In this document: positions 18,541 through 26,996 of the stretch, piece after piece
Position numbering within the stretch: position 1 is the first letter of the stretch
How the letters are laid out: each line of letters opens with the position of its first letter
Source of the DNA: Methylobacter sp015476545
GTDB lineage: Bacteria; Pseudomonadota; Gammaproteobacteria; Methylococcales; Methylomonadaceae
DNA: 64,000 bases
Direction: 5' to 3'
NCBI RefSeq assembly: GCF_052162025.1
Contig: NZ_CP197401.1
Location: 2,170,001 to 2,234,000, forward strand
Made by a program: the position numbers and the translations under genes
The notes under the pieces: model-generated
Database searches by the model: none
The model's input: only the letters and a program-made list of their open reading frames with translations
What the model was told of the DNA's origin: nothing

Positions 18541-19533
18541 CTAGTTATCTTTTCCGGTAATTACCGCTTCCGGATGGCGTTCCAGGTAGTCGGTCAGATT
18601 TTCCATGGAGCGTGCGGCATCTTTGAGCGCTTCCAGGGTTTCGGTCAGTTCCGATTCAGGCCCGACGGCGCCGCCCAGTTTCGCCATCGAATCCCGTGCT
18701 CTGTCAAGGGCAGCGGTTGCGGTGCTCAAGGTCTTGTCGGTGTTGGCGACGATAGGCTTGAGGTCTTTGATCAATGTGTTGGTGCTGACCATGGTTTTGT
18801 TCGTATTGGCCAGCAGCGGTTCCAGATTATGATTGAGCGTCTTTATCGTTTGCTCCATTCCCTCCAGGGTAGCGGCCAGGGCGGCAGTAGATTTCTTGAC
18901 GTCTTTGGAAGCGATAAAGTCTTTGATTTCGCGCAAGCTGGCCGATAAATCCTGAACTATGTCTTCCAGAGGTAATTCGTTTAGTTTTTTTGCCACTTCC
19001 GAGGCCGTATTGCGAATTTCGTCCACGGTTGTCGGAATGGCGGGCAGTTCCAGCAATCCATGATATTCAAGGCCGGTAAACACAGGTGGCTTATCCCGAT
19101 GCACATCGAAATCTATGAAAAGCAGCCCCGTCAATAAGCTTTGCATCTCGAGACGGGCACGGAAGCCCGCGGCGACGAGTCTGTCCCGGTTCTCCTCCCG
19201 CTCTTCACGCGTCATTGCCTTGGGAAAAGCCTTACCTTCTTTGCTAGTTAAAGTATTACGGTCGATCTCTATCACTACCGGCTTATATATCTTGGTGGCT
19301 TTCGGATCAATTTGTAGAGTGATCTCTGTGACCTGGCCGATTTTGACGCCCTGCATTTTTACCGGGGCGCCTATATCCAGCCCATTGAGTGAGGAATCAA
19401 AGAAAATGACGAAGTGGACTTTGTCGGTCTGTAAAAACCGCCCGCCGCCGAATATGAAGACTGCGACCAGCAAAAGCGCCAAAGCGCCGACCGTGAAACC
19501 GCCAATAGCAACAGGACTGACAGGTTTACTCAT
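18541..19533 (-). CDS. MlaD/MCE-domain lipid transport protein
   Basis: Protein of 330 residues with one N-terminal membrane segment (VAIGGFTVGALALLLVAVF), an MCE domain (about residues 38-130, with SLNGLDIGAPVKMQGVKIGQVTEI) and a long helical C-terminal region. It is longer than MlaD of E. coli (183 residues) and has a single MCE domain, so it resembles the periplasmic bridge type. It would bind phospholipid between the ABC complex and the outer membrane. The start overlaps the stop of the ATPase gene. Confidence 0.9.
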   Translation of the reverse strand: MSKPVSPVAIGGFTVGALALLLVAVFIFGGGRFLQTDKVHFVIFFDSSLNGLDIGAPVKMQGVKIGQVTEITLQIDPKATKIYKPVVIEIDRNTLTSKEGKAFPKAMTREEREENRDRLVAAGFRARLEMQSLLTGLLFIDFDVHRDKPPVFTGLEYHGLLELPAIPTTVDEIRNTASEVAKKLNELPLEDIVQDLSASLREIKDFIASKDVKKSTAALAATLEGMEQTIKTLNHNLEPLLANTNKTMVSTNTLIKDLKPIVANTDKTLSTATAALDRARDSMAKLGGAVGPESELTETLEALKDAARSMENLTDYLERHPEAVITGKDN

Positions 19534-20318
19534 GGTAAGGTTTCTCCTTTCTGAGCCGGCTTATCGGCATTGCTTTCGCCGCGGGTCAGAAATTGAATGA
19601 TTTTGGCATCGTTCGATTCAGCCAGCAGCTTTTTGGGCGAACCGGTCGCCCGCATGGTCTTGGTATCGGGATCGAGAAAAACCGAGTTAGTGCCGATGGC
19701 AAAGATGCTCGCCAGCTCGTGGGTGACGACGACAATGGTCGCTCCCAGCGTGTCGCGCAGGCTGGCGATCAGGTCATCCAGCAGTTTGGCGCTGACCGGG
19801 TCGAGTCCGGCCGACGGTTCATCGAAGAACAGTATCTCGGGATCGAGCGCCATGGCCCGGGCCAGACCGGCGCGTTTTTGCATGCCGCCGCTGATCTCGG
19901 ACGGGTAATAATCCTCGAACCCCGCCAGACCGACCAAGGCAAGCTTGTAGGACACAATGTCGGCGATTTCATGCTTGCCCATACCGCTGAACTCGCCTAG
20001 CGGCAAAGCGATATTTTCAGCCAGCGTCAGGGAGCTGAACAAGGCGCCGCTCTGGTATAAAACTCCGATGCGGCGCATGATGTGAGTGCGTTCTTCGTCG
20101 CTGGCATGCCAGAAATCTTGCTGTTCGTAGAACACATCGCCTTTGGCTGGCCGCTGCAGGCCGATCAAATGCCTGAGCAGGGTGCTTTTACCGCAGCCGC
20201 TGCCGCCCATGATGATGAAGATATCGCCATGATCGATCGTGAAATTCAAATCCCGCTGGATCACGAAATCGCCGTAAGCCATGGTCAGATCCTTTACCGT
20301 GATGTGCGGTGCATTCAT
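19530..20318 (-). CDS. MlaF-like ABC transporter ATP-binding protein
   Basis: ATPase of 262 residues with Walker A GGSGCGKSTLLRH, signature ISGGMQKRAGLARAMA, Walker B EILFFDEPSAGLDP and the H-loop VVTHELAS. Together with the permease upstream it would power retrograde or anterograde phospholipid transport. It lies 11 bases after the permease gene and overlaps the MCE gene by 4 bases. Confidence 0.93.
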   Translation of the reverse strand: MNAPHITVKDLTMAYGDFVIQRDLNFTIDHGDIFIIMGGSGCGKSTLLRHLIGLQRPAKGDVFYEQQDFWHASDEERTHIMRRIGVLYQSGALFSSLTLAENIALPLGEFSGMGKHEIADIVSYKLALVGLAGFEDYYPSEISGGMQKRAGLARAMALDPEILFFDEPSAGLDPVSAKLLDDLIASLRDTLGATIVVVTHELASIFAIGTNSVFLDPDTKTMRATGSPKKLLAESNDAKIIQFLTRGESNADKPAQKGETLP

Positions 20319-20329
20319 GGCTTATCCAC

Positions 20330-21475
20330 TCAAATACCGAGCCGATCGCAGATCAGCGTAATCACCGAATCGGCCACCACGATGTAGACGATGCTGTTCA
20401 CCACGGCCGTCGTTGCGGCGTCTCCGACAGCCGAAGCGCTGCGTCCGCACTGCATGCCGCGCATACAGCCGGCCGTTGCGATCAGGGTTGCGAATACCAG
20501 GCTTTTGAACAGCCCGATGCTGAAATCGGTCAGATCCACGGCCTTTTGGGTTTCGTTGTAGTACTGGATCAAAGATACATCGAACGCGCTGACCGTGACC
20601 ATCGCCCCGCCCAAAATGCCCATCAGGTCGGCATACAGGCACAGCAGCGGCATCATCAGGATCAACGCCAGCATGCGCGGCAGCACCAGGAATTCCATCG
20701 GCGATATGCCCATAGTCTTGAGGGCGTCGATCTCGCTGTTGACGTTCATGGTGCCGAGTTGAGCGGCATAGGCGGCGCCGGTGCGCCCGGACATGATCAC
20801 GGCCGTCATCAGCGCGCCCATCTCGCGCACCGTGCCCAGGCCGACCAGATCGGCGATATAGATCTGGGCACCGAACATGGCCAGCTGCACGGCGCCGACG
20901 AAAGCCAGAATCAGGCCCACCAGCAAGCTGATCAGCGTTACGATCGGCAGGGCCGCGGGACCGGCGTCCTGTATGCACAAGAACATATCAACAGTACGAA
21001 AGCGCGCCTTGCCCCGGACCAGCGTTAGGGTAGCCAGCACGGTCTCGCCGATAAAGGCAATCAGCCCCTTGGCGTCTTTAAGTCCTTTCAGGACCGTTTT
21101 GCCAATTTGGCCCAACGTGGATTTTTTTTGCTCCGTGCGGCGCGCCCCGGCCCGTTCGGGCACCGCGCGCGCCAGTTTGAGCAGCGCCTGTACGCCTTCA
21201 GGCAATCCGGAGGCATCGACTTCAATATCATGGCTCTGACAATAATCGATGATCCTGAGGAGGTAAGCCGGCAGCCGGCTGTCCCAGCTTCCAAGCTCAT
21301 GCGCCTGTAGTAAAACATGGCTTGGATTTTTAGAGGTATTCAAATCCGCGATCACCTGTTCGGCCTGCTTGATTGTCGCGCCATGGTTCCAGTTGCCGGT
21401 CAACTGTATAGCCACGGTCGAATCGTCAATCCGGATGAAATTGACCTGGCCCGATACAGCGCTGACAGCGCTCAC
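20330..21475 (-). CDS. MlaE-like ABC permease with N-terminal STAS domain
   Basis: Protein of 381 residues. The first 120 or so form an MlaB-like STAS domain (ADLNTSKNPSHVLLQAHELGSWDSRL). The rest is an MlaE permease with FRTVDMFLCIQDAGPAALPIVTLIS, VGAVQLAMFGAQIYIADLVG and EMGALMTAVIMSGRTGAAYAAQLGTM. The fusion replaces a separate mlaB gene. The start is a GTG at 21475 preceded by GGAG at 6 bases. There is no mlaC in the cluster, so a separate carrier must be encoded elsewhere or is not needed. Confidence 0.92.
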   Translation of the reverse strand: MSAVSAVSGQVNFIRIDDSTVAIQLTGNWNHGATIKQAEQVIADLNTSKNPSHVLLQAHELGSWDSRLPAYLLRIIDYCQSHDIEVDASGLPEGVQALLKLARAVPERAGARRTEQKKSTLGQIGKTVLKGLKDAKGLIAFIGETVLATLTLVRGKARFRTVDMFLCIQDAGPAALPIVTLISLLVGLILAFVGAVQLAMFGAQIYIADLVGLGTVREMGALMTAVIMSGRTGAAYAAQLGTMNVNSEIDALKTMGISPMEFLVLPRMLALILMMPLLCLYADLMGILGGAMVTVSAFDVSLIQYYNETQKAVDLTDFSIGLFKSLVFATLIATAGCMRGMQCGRSASAVGDAATTAVVNSIVYIVVADSVITLICDRLGI

Positions 21476-21842
21476 GGCATTCTCCTGCGAGCATCGTCTT
21501 CAGGGCATTCAGATCCTGTTCGCTGGTCATGAGGTTTTTTGATAATGCCGGTCTTTAACATAAATCGTTTCCGCCATAGTAAGAAAAGTTCATGCAAGAA
21601 AGTGTATCGCTGTCCGGATCTGACTGGGCAGGGAATATCGAAGGCACTGTTAAGACAGCAGCGATGGCTTTTGTATCCTGGTGTTAGAGCCTGCATACCA
21701 AATCAATAAGACAATGTATGTTTACTTGTTGATAGGTTTAAGTATTTTTAAAGTAGCGATTGACTATAATTTGCGCCCCGACAAGGCAACTTATCTTCCT
21801 GCCTCAATCTCTAACTGATAACTCTGTTTTTACTATCCCAAA
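21476..21842. other. 367-base divergent intergenic region
   Basis: Lies between the mla-type operon and the CAP-domain gene and should hold both promoters. A TATAAT at 21765-21770, 73 bases before the CAP-gene ATG, could be a -10 box, but no good -35 lies 16-18 bases upstream. Open frames in the region have no recognisable product. Confidence 0.4.
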
Positions 21843-22415
21843 ATGAACAAAATTTTGCTAATGCCATTGTTATGGCTGATGGTTTCTTATGGCCCGGCAA
21901 AAGCCGGCTCCATTACCGAGCCCCGAATAAATCCGGTTCAACTGGAATATCAGATTCACCTGCAGATCAATCGCGAGCGGCAGAAATACGGCCTGGCTCC
22001 ATTGGTTCAGGATGAAAATCTGACGTTTATAGCGCGTAATCACAGTCTGGATATGGCGAGGAATAATTTTTTCAGCCACATCAATCTGCTGGGTGAAGGT
22101 CCGGCCGAGCGCGGTAAACGCCAGGGCTGGAACAGGCAAAAACAGATCGGCCCCAACACATTGAGAACCGGTTTATCGGAAAATATTTTCCAGAACAGCC
22201 TTTACAGCACAATATTGAAGACGATCCAGGACGGCATCACCGTTGACCAGGAATATATCTGGTACAGCCTGGAGCAGATCGCACAAACGACAGTGCAGAG
22301 TTGGATGGATAGCCCGTCGCACCGGAAAAATATCCTGTCGCCTCTGATTGACCGGCAAGGCATCGGCGTTGCCGTTTCAGGCAACGATGTCTATGTGACG
22401 GAGGATATGTTTTAA
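21843..22415 (+). CDS. Exported CAP-domain (SCP/PR-1-like) protein
   Basis: Protein of 190 residues with a signal peptide (first 22 residues, ending AKAGS) and a CAP domain: LQINRERQKYGLAPLVQDENLTFIARNHSLDMARNNFFSHIN, and a later WMDSPSHRKNIL. The histidines and glutamate of the CAP pocket are present. Bacterial YkwD-like CAP proteins are exported, and their biochemical role is mostly unknown. The end overlaps the convergent HAD gene by 4 bases. Confidence 0.88.
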   Translation: MNKILLMPLLWLMVSYGPAKAGSITEPRINPVQLEYQIHLQINRERQKYGLAPLVQDENLTFIARNHSLDMARNNFFSHINLLGEGPAERGKRQGWNRQKQIGPNTLRTGLSENIFQNSLYSTILKTIQDGITVDQEYIWYSLEQIAQTTVQSWMDSPSHRKNILSPLIDRQGIGVAVSGNDVYVTEDMF

Positions 22416-23086
22416 CGGCGCTCTAATGGAACGATGGGGCGAGTATTATGGGCAAGTTGGGCGAGCAATTGAGGAAGCTTCAGCATATCGTCAAATGACT
22501 CTGCATCTCCGGCTTGGCTTAACGGGGTTTCACAATTGCCTACATACTGGAATGCGTTCATTCCTGCCGCTGCGGCTGCCTCAATTCCAACTTCGCTATC
22601 TTCTATAACCACACATTGGCCGGGTAAAAAGCCCATCGCATTCGCTGCGTATTGGAATAAGCCCGGATCTGGCTTCCAAGAGCCAACTTCATACGAACTG
22701 AAGATATTATTGCCAAAGTAAGGCGCGAGACCGCTAATTTCGAGCGCCTGACGGATTTTCAAAGGCGGTCCGCTTGAGGCAATGCACTTGGGAAAATTCG
22801 TGGTTTCGAGCATTTCAATAACGCCGGGTATGGGTTTCAGCTCGCTAGAGAAGAGTTCCGTAACACGCTGACGGTAATGCTGTTCAAAGTTATCCGGTAA
22901 ATTCTGGCAAAGATGGCGCTCAAGATCAGAAAAAATTTGAGCCAGCTTTTTGCCGCGATATCGTTGGATCAATGACTCCACGGTATCGGTCAACTGCGGA
23001 AGCAGATCAAGAAACGCTTGATTGCAAAGCCTCTCACTATCCACGAGCGTGCCGTCCAAATCAAAGATTACACAGATGAGGGCCAT
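22412..23086 (-). CDS. HAD-superfamily hydrolase, subfamily IA
   Basis: Protein of 224 residues with motif I FDLDGTLVDSE at the N-terminus, the Ser of motif II in CIASSGPPLK, Lys in SWKPDPGLF and motif IV VVIEDSEVGIEAA. It resembles small phosphatases of the YieH/phosphoglycolate phosphatase type; the substrate cannot be assigned. It ends 4 bases inside the CAP-domain gene. Confidence 0.88.
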   Translation of the reverse strand: MALICVIFDLDGTLVDSERLCNQAFLDLLPQLTDTVESLIQRYRGKKLAQIFSDLERHLCQNLPDNFEQHYRQRVTELFSSELKPIPGVIEMLETTNFPKCIASSGPPLKIRQALEISGLAPYFGNNIFSSYEVGSWKPDPGLFQYAANAMGFLPGQCVVIEDSEVGIEAAAAAGMNAFQYVGNCETPLSQAGDAESFDDMLKLPQLLAQLAHNTRPIVPLERR

Positions 23087-23213
23087 TTATCGAGATGCCT
23101 GACGTAGACTATAAAAACCGTATATCTTCCATACTTTTTGCATTAACGATAATCAAGTTTTGATGTTAGTCAAGTTTGACAGTGGCATATCATTCGGACT
23201 TGATATTGCATCG

Positions 23214-23735
23214 CTACCTTGATCCTTTTTCAAATAATGGCACAAATTCCCCATAGCCGCTTTCCTTGAGCTTGTCGGCCGGAATGAAGCGCAGCGCGGC
23301 AGAATTCATGCAGTAGCGTTTGCCGCCTGCCTCTTTGGGGCCGTCATCGAAGACATGGCCCAAGTGAGAGTCGGCCAAGCGGCTGCGGATTTCGGTGCGT
23401 GTCGTGAAAAAACCATGATCTATTTTGGTCGTAATGCTGTCCATACTGATCGGCCTGGTAAAACTCGGCCAGCCCGTCCCTGAGTCGTATTTGTCCTGCG
23501 AACTGAACAAAGGCTCGCCGGAAACCACATCAACATAAATGCCGGGCTGCTTGTTATTCCAGTACTCGTTGTCGAACGCGCGCTCCGTGTCTTCATGCTG
23601 CGTCACGTCAAACTGCAGCGGCGTTAGCCGTTTTTTCAGCTCATCCTGCGTGGGCTTCACGAATGAGCGGGCATCCCAGGCTGAAGCTGTGGCGGCCCAT
23701 AGCGATAAAGTCAGCAATAAAATGGTTTTGTTCAT
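23214..23735 (-). CDS. msrB: Exported methionine-R-sulfoxide reductase, zinc-free single-Cys type
   Basis: Protein of 173 residues with a signal peptide (MNKTILLLTLSLWAATASAW) and the MsrB domain: SGTGWPSF, DSHLGHVFDDGP and catalytic Cys142 in RYCMNSAALRF. Both zinc-binding CxxC pairs of classical MsrB are missing (VVSG and EIRSRLADSH occupy their places). Cys142 is the only cysteine in the protein, so there is no internal resolving thiol. It would repair oxidised methionines in periplasmic proteins with an external reductant. Confidence 0.93.
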   Translation of the reverse strand: MNKTILLLTLSLWAATASAWDARSFVKPTQDELKKRLTPLQFDVTQHEDTERAFDNEYWNNKQPGIYVDVVSGEPLFSSQDKYDSGTGWPSFTRPISMDSITTKIDHGFFTTRTEIRSRLADSHLGHVFDDGPKEAGGKRYCMNSAALRFIPADKLKESGYGEFVPLFEKGSR

Positions 23736-23892
23736 AGCAAACCTCCGGAAAATTACACATAGCCGCTATCGTAAGCATTGCCTTAAGACAATGTTTATTT
23801 CCGGTAATTCACGTAAAGCCGGGGAGCGAACAGAGAAAGGCAAGGGAAACAGCCGGTTCTGATGTTCAATCCCCGGAAAAGATCGGTAACGC

Positions 23893-24321
23893 TTAGCTTG
23901 CAACGCCCAGGATCACCGCGCCGGCTTTGAATACGACGGTTGCAGGCTGGCCTTTGCGCAAGCCCAGCGTTTCAGCGCTTTCGTTAGTGACGGTGGCGGC
24001 AATCTGTTCGCCGCCGGCTAATTCGATGTCGACTTCGGCATTGACCGCGCCCGGCTTGACTTGAGTGATCGTACCGGACAGTTGATTGCGGGCGGAAAGC
24101 CGATAGCCGCCGAAATCGGTGACAATGATGATTTGCGGCGCCTTGACCAGCGCAATGACTTCCGTGCCGGTTTTGATTGCCAGGTTTTCCGCTGATTCTT
24201 TGGTGATCGAGGCGACAATCGTAGCGCCTCCGTTCAGACCGACATGCACTTCGGCATTGACCGCGCCGATAATGACTTCCTTGACCGTGCCTTTGAATTG
24301 ATTGCGTGCGCTTGCTTTCAT
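23893..24321 (-). CDS. Di-Mop molybdopterin/molybdate-binding protein
   Basis: Protein of 142 residues made of two tandem Mop (TOBE) domains, each with the pattern SARNQ, G-AVNAEV, ESAE and a C-terminal hydrophobic strand. Such molbindins bind molybdate or tungstate in the cytoplasm, for storage or buffering. It is the last gene of the porin-modABC operon, 26 bases after modC. ModC and ModE in this region carry related Mop segments. Confidence 0.9.
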   Translation of the reverse strand: MKASARNQFKGTVKEVIIGAVNAEVHVGLNGGATIVASITKESAENLAIKTGTEVIALVKAPQIIIVTDFGGYRLSARNQLSGTITQVKPGAVNAEVDIELAGGEQIAATVTNESAETLGLRKGQPATVVFKAGAVILGVAS

Positions 24322-24347
24322 GATAAAAACTCCCTGTTTAATATTGA

Positions 24348-25427
24348 TTAATTCAAGATCGAGGTGCCCTTGATCTGCACATAAACCCCCATGCCGACCT
24401 GCAAATCCAGCAATATTGCCGATTTGCGGGTGATGTGCGCCAGCAATGCCTGAGTGCCAACCCGCAGGCGCACCACGGTCTGGCCGTCGTGACTATTGGC
24501 CAGGCCTGTGATGGTGGCGAGAAGGACATTGAGAATGCTGGTGGCGTTTGGCGCCTCAAGACAGATGCTAACATCCCGGGCATAAATTTGCACGCGCAGC
24601 TGTGTGCCGGCATCGGCATCAATGGACGGCAGACTAAGCGTGCCGCCGGCAAAAGCAACGTGGGTCAGATGGTAATCGGTTTCGTGTTCAACGACGGTAA
24701 CAGGCCAGACCGTGGCCGCCTCCCGGTCATGCGCCAGCGGCACGTCGAGGCGGCTCAGCGTTTCCGCCAGCGGACCCGAAGCAAGCGCCCGGCCTTCGGC
24801 CATAATCACCAGAGTGTCGGCCAGTTGCGCGACTTCCTGCTGGGAATGCGTGACATAAAGCACCGGAATGTTGAGTTCCCTATGCAGGTGGATCAGAAAC
24901 GGCAGTATTTCCTGCTTGCGCTGGGAATCCAGCGCCGCCAGCGGCTCGTCCATCAGCAGCACTTCGGGGTTCAAGGCCAGTGCCCGGGCGATGGCGACGC
25001 GTTGCCGCTCGCCGCCCGATAGCCCTTCGGGCATTCTGTTCAATAGATGGCCGATGCCCAGCAATTCGATCACCTGTTGCAGATCGACCGCGTCCGGTGT
25101 TCTGCCGATCCGTTCCCGGCCAAACTGCAAGTTGTCTGCGACGGTCAGATGCGGAAACAGGCTGGCCTCCTGAAATACATAACCCAGAGCCCGTTTATGG
25201 GTCGGCACGAACACGCCGCGCTCGCTGTCTTGCCAGATCTTGCCGTTGATTTCCAGAAAGCCTTGAGGCGCGCGCTGCAGACCGGCAATGCAGCGCAGCA
25301 AAGTGGTCTTGCCGGAACCGGACGGGCCGAACAGCACAGTAATGCCCGAACCGGGCAGGCACAGATCGACGTCGAATTGAAATTCGACGTAATCGAGAAG
25401 AAAGCGGGCGTTGATAGTCTGGGTCAT
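24348..25427 (-). CDS. modC: Molybdate ABC transporter ATP-binding protein
   Basis: ATPase of 359 residues with Walker A FGPSGSGKTTLLR, signature LSGGERQRVAIARALA, Walker B VLLMDEPLAALD and the H-loop YVTHSQQE. The C-terminal 70 or so residues form a Mop/TOBE domain, typical of ModC. It drives molybdate import. The start overlaps the modB stop by 4 bases. Confidence 0.94.
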   Translation of the reverse strand: MTQTINARFLLDYVEFQFDVDLCLPGSGITVLFGPSGSGKTTLLRCIAGLQRAPQGFLEINGKIWQDSERGVFVPTHKRALGYVFQEASLFPHLTVADNLQFGRERIGRTPDAVDLQQVIELLGIGHLLNRMPEGLSGGERQRVAIARALALNPEVLLMDEPLAALDSQRKQEILPFLIHLHRELNIPVLYVTHSQQEVAQLADTLVIMAEGRALASGPLAETLSRLDVPLAHDREAATVWPVTVVEHETDYHLTHVAFAGGTLSLPSIDADAGTQLRVQIYARDVSICLEAPNATSILNVLLATITGLANSHDGQTVVRLRVGTQALLAHITRKSAILLDLQVGMGVYVQIKGTSILN

Positions 25428-26110
25428 TTGAGTTGATGGGCGACAGGGTGGGTTTTCAACACGCTGTACATCAACAGCAATACCGAGAACGAAAACGCCA
25501 GCAGGCCGCCGGCCAGCCAGTGCGCCTGAGCGTATTCCAGCGCTTCGACATGATTGTAGATCTGCACCGACACGACCCGCGTCTTGTCGGGAATATTGCC
25601 GCCCACCATCAGCACCACGCCGAATTCGCCGACCGTATGCGCAAAACCCAGGATCGTGGCGGTCAGAAAGCCGGGCCGGGCCAGAGGCACCACGACATTG
25701 AAAAAAGTATCCAGCGGACCGGCGCGCAGCGTGGCCGCGGCTTCCAGGGGCCGATCGCCGATGGCGGCGAAGGCAGCCTGCAAGGGTTGTACCACAAACG
25801 GCAATGAATACAGCACTGACGCCACGACCAGACCGCTAAAGGTGAACGGCAAGGTACCAAGGCCCAATCGGGTAGTCAATTGGCCTATAGGACCGCTTGG
25901 CCCCATCAGTATCAACAGATAAAAGCCCAGCACGGTCGGCGGCAGCACTAGCGGCAAGGCCACCAGGGCGTTGCAGACGCCTTTCCAGGGCGACGCCGTG
26001 CGCGCCAGCCACCAGGCCAGCGGCGTTCCCAGGATCAGCATCAGCACGGTCGCCAGTCCGGCGACTTTAAAAGTCAGCCACAGAGTGGTGATATCGGCGG
26101 GGGTTAGCAT
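25424..26110 (-). CDS. modB: Molybdate ABC transporter permease
   Basis: Membrane protein of 228 residues with about five helices and the EAA-like motif EAAATLRAGPLDTFFNVVVPLARPG, which contacts ModC. Length and sequence match ModB. It follows modA by 16 bases and overlaps modC by 4. Confidence 0.94.
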   Translation of the reverse strand: MLTPADITTLWLTFKVAGLATVLMLILGTPLAWWLARTASPWKGVCNALVALPLVLPPTVLGFYLLILMGPSGPIGQLTTRLGLGTLPFTFSGLVVASVLYSLPFVVQPLQAAFAAIGDRPLEAAATLRAGPLDTFFNVVVPLARPGFLTATILGFAHTVGEFGVVLMVGGNIPDKTRVVSVQIYNHVEALEYAQAHWLAGGLLAFSFSVLLLMYSVLKTHPVAHQLK

Positions 26111-26126
26111 AAAGTTGCCTTGTTCA

Positions 26127-26897
26127 TCACTTGGGCAAACCGAAGCCGTATTTTTCTATGATAGCCAAAGCTGTTGGCGATTTGAGGAAATTCACCAAAG
26201 CGAGGGCAGCCGGGTTTTCGGCGCCGGTTTTCAGTAATACTGCCGTTTGCCGGAATGGGCTGTGCAGCGTATCCGGAATGATCCAGCCCGAACCGCTGCC
26301 GATTTTTCCACTTGCGACATCGATGACTTGCGCCAGTCCGACAAAGCCGAGTTCGGCATTGCTGGTGCTGACGAACTGAAAGGTTTGGGAAATGTTTTCG
26401 CCTTGCACGAATAAAGGGCGCAGCTTTTCCAACACGCCCAGATGACGCATCACTTCTTCCGCTATCACACCGTAAGGGGCATGGCTGGGATCGGCCAGCG
26501 CCAGGTGCTGGAAGCCGCCCTTAGTCAGGATATGGCCCTGATCGTCAACATATCCCGGCTTGGCCGACCAGAGCACCAGCTTGCCTATGGCGTATACGAA
26601 ACGACTGTCAGCCACGGCAAGGCCGGATTTTTCCAATTCCAACGGGTATTTCTCGCTGGCTGACAGATACACTTCGAACGGCGCGCCGCTCTGGATCTGC
26701 GCAAATGCCTTGCCGGAAGAACCGAACGACAGTTTGGCGCTGTGGCCGGTGGCTTTTTCGAACTCTGCGGCGATTTCGGTCATCGGTTTAGTGAAATCGG
26801 ATGCCACCGCTACCAACGTGGTTTCGGCGTGCGCGATCGCGTTGAGAGAGAACAGACACAAAGTCAGCAGGACGCTCTTTAAACAATTAAACGACAT
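26127..26897 (-). CDS. modA: Molybdate ABC transporter substrate-binding protein
   Basis: Protein of 256 residues with a signal peptide ending NAIAHA and the ModA core: TTLVAVASDFTKPMTEIAAEFEKATGH, SFGSSGKAFAQIQSGAPFEVYLSAS and VSTSNAELGFVGLAQV. The two serines (Ser in FGSSGK and in STSNAELGF) are the usual oxyanion ligands. It binds molybdate or tungstate in the periplasm. Confidence 0.93.
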   Translation of the reverse strand: MSFNCLKSVLLTLCLFSLNAIAHAETTLVAVASDFTKPMTEIAAEFEKATGHSAKLSFGSSGKAFAQIQSGAPFEVYLSASEKYPLELEKSGLAVADSRFVYAIGKLVLWSAKPGYVDDQGHILTKGGFQHLALADPSHAPYGVIAEEVMRHLGVLEKLRPLFVQGENISQTFQFVSTSNAELGFVGLAQVIDVASGKIGSGSGWIIPDTLHSPFRQTAVLLKTGAENPAALALVNFLKSPTALAIIEKYGFGLPK

Positions 26898-26996
26898 GGC
26901 TTATCTCCAAGATAAAAAGGCTGTTGAAGCGGGGCATTCCTTCCGCCTGCCGGCAAGCGCCGGCTGTAAACAAAGCGTCGCACGGGCGACATGATA

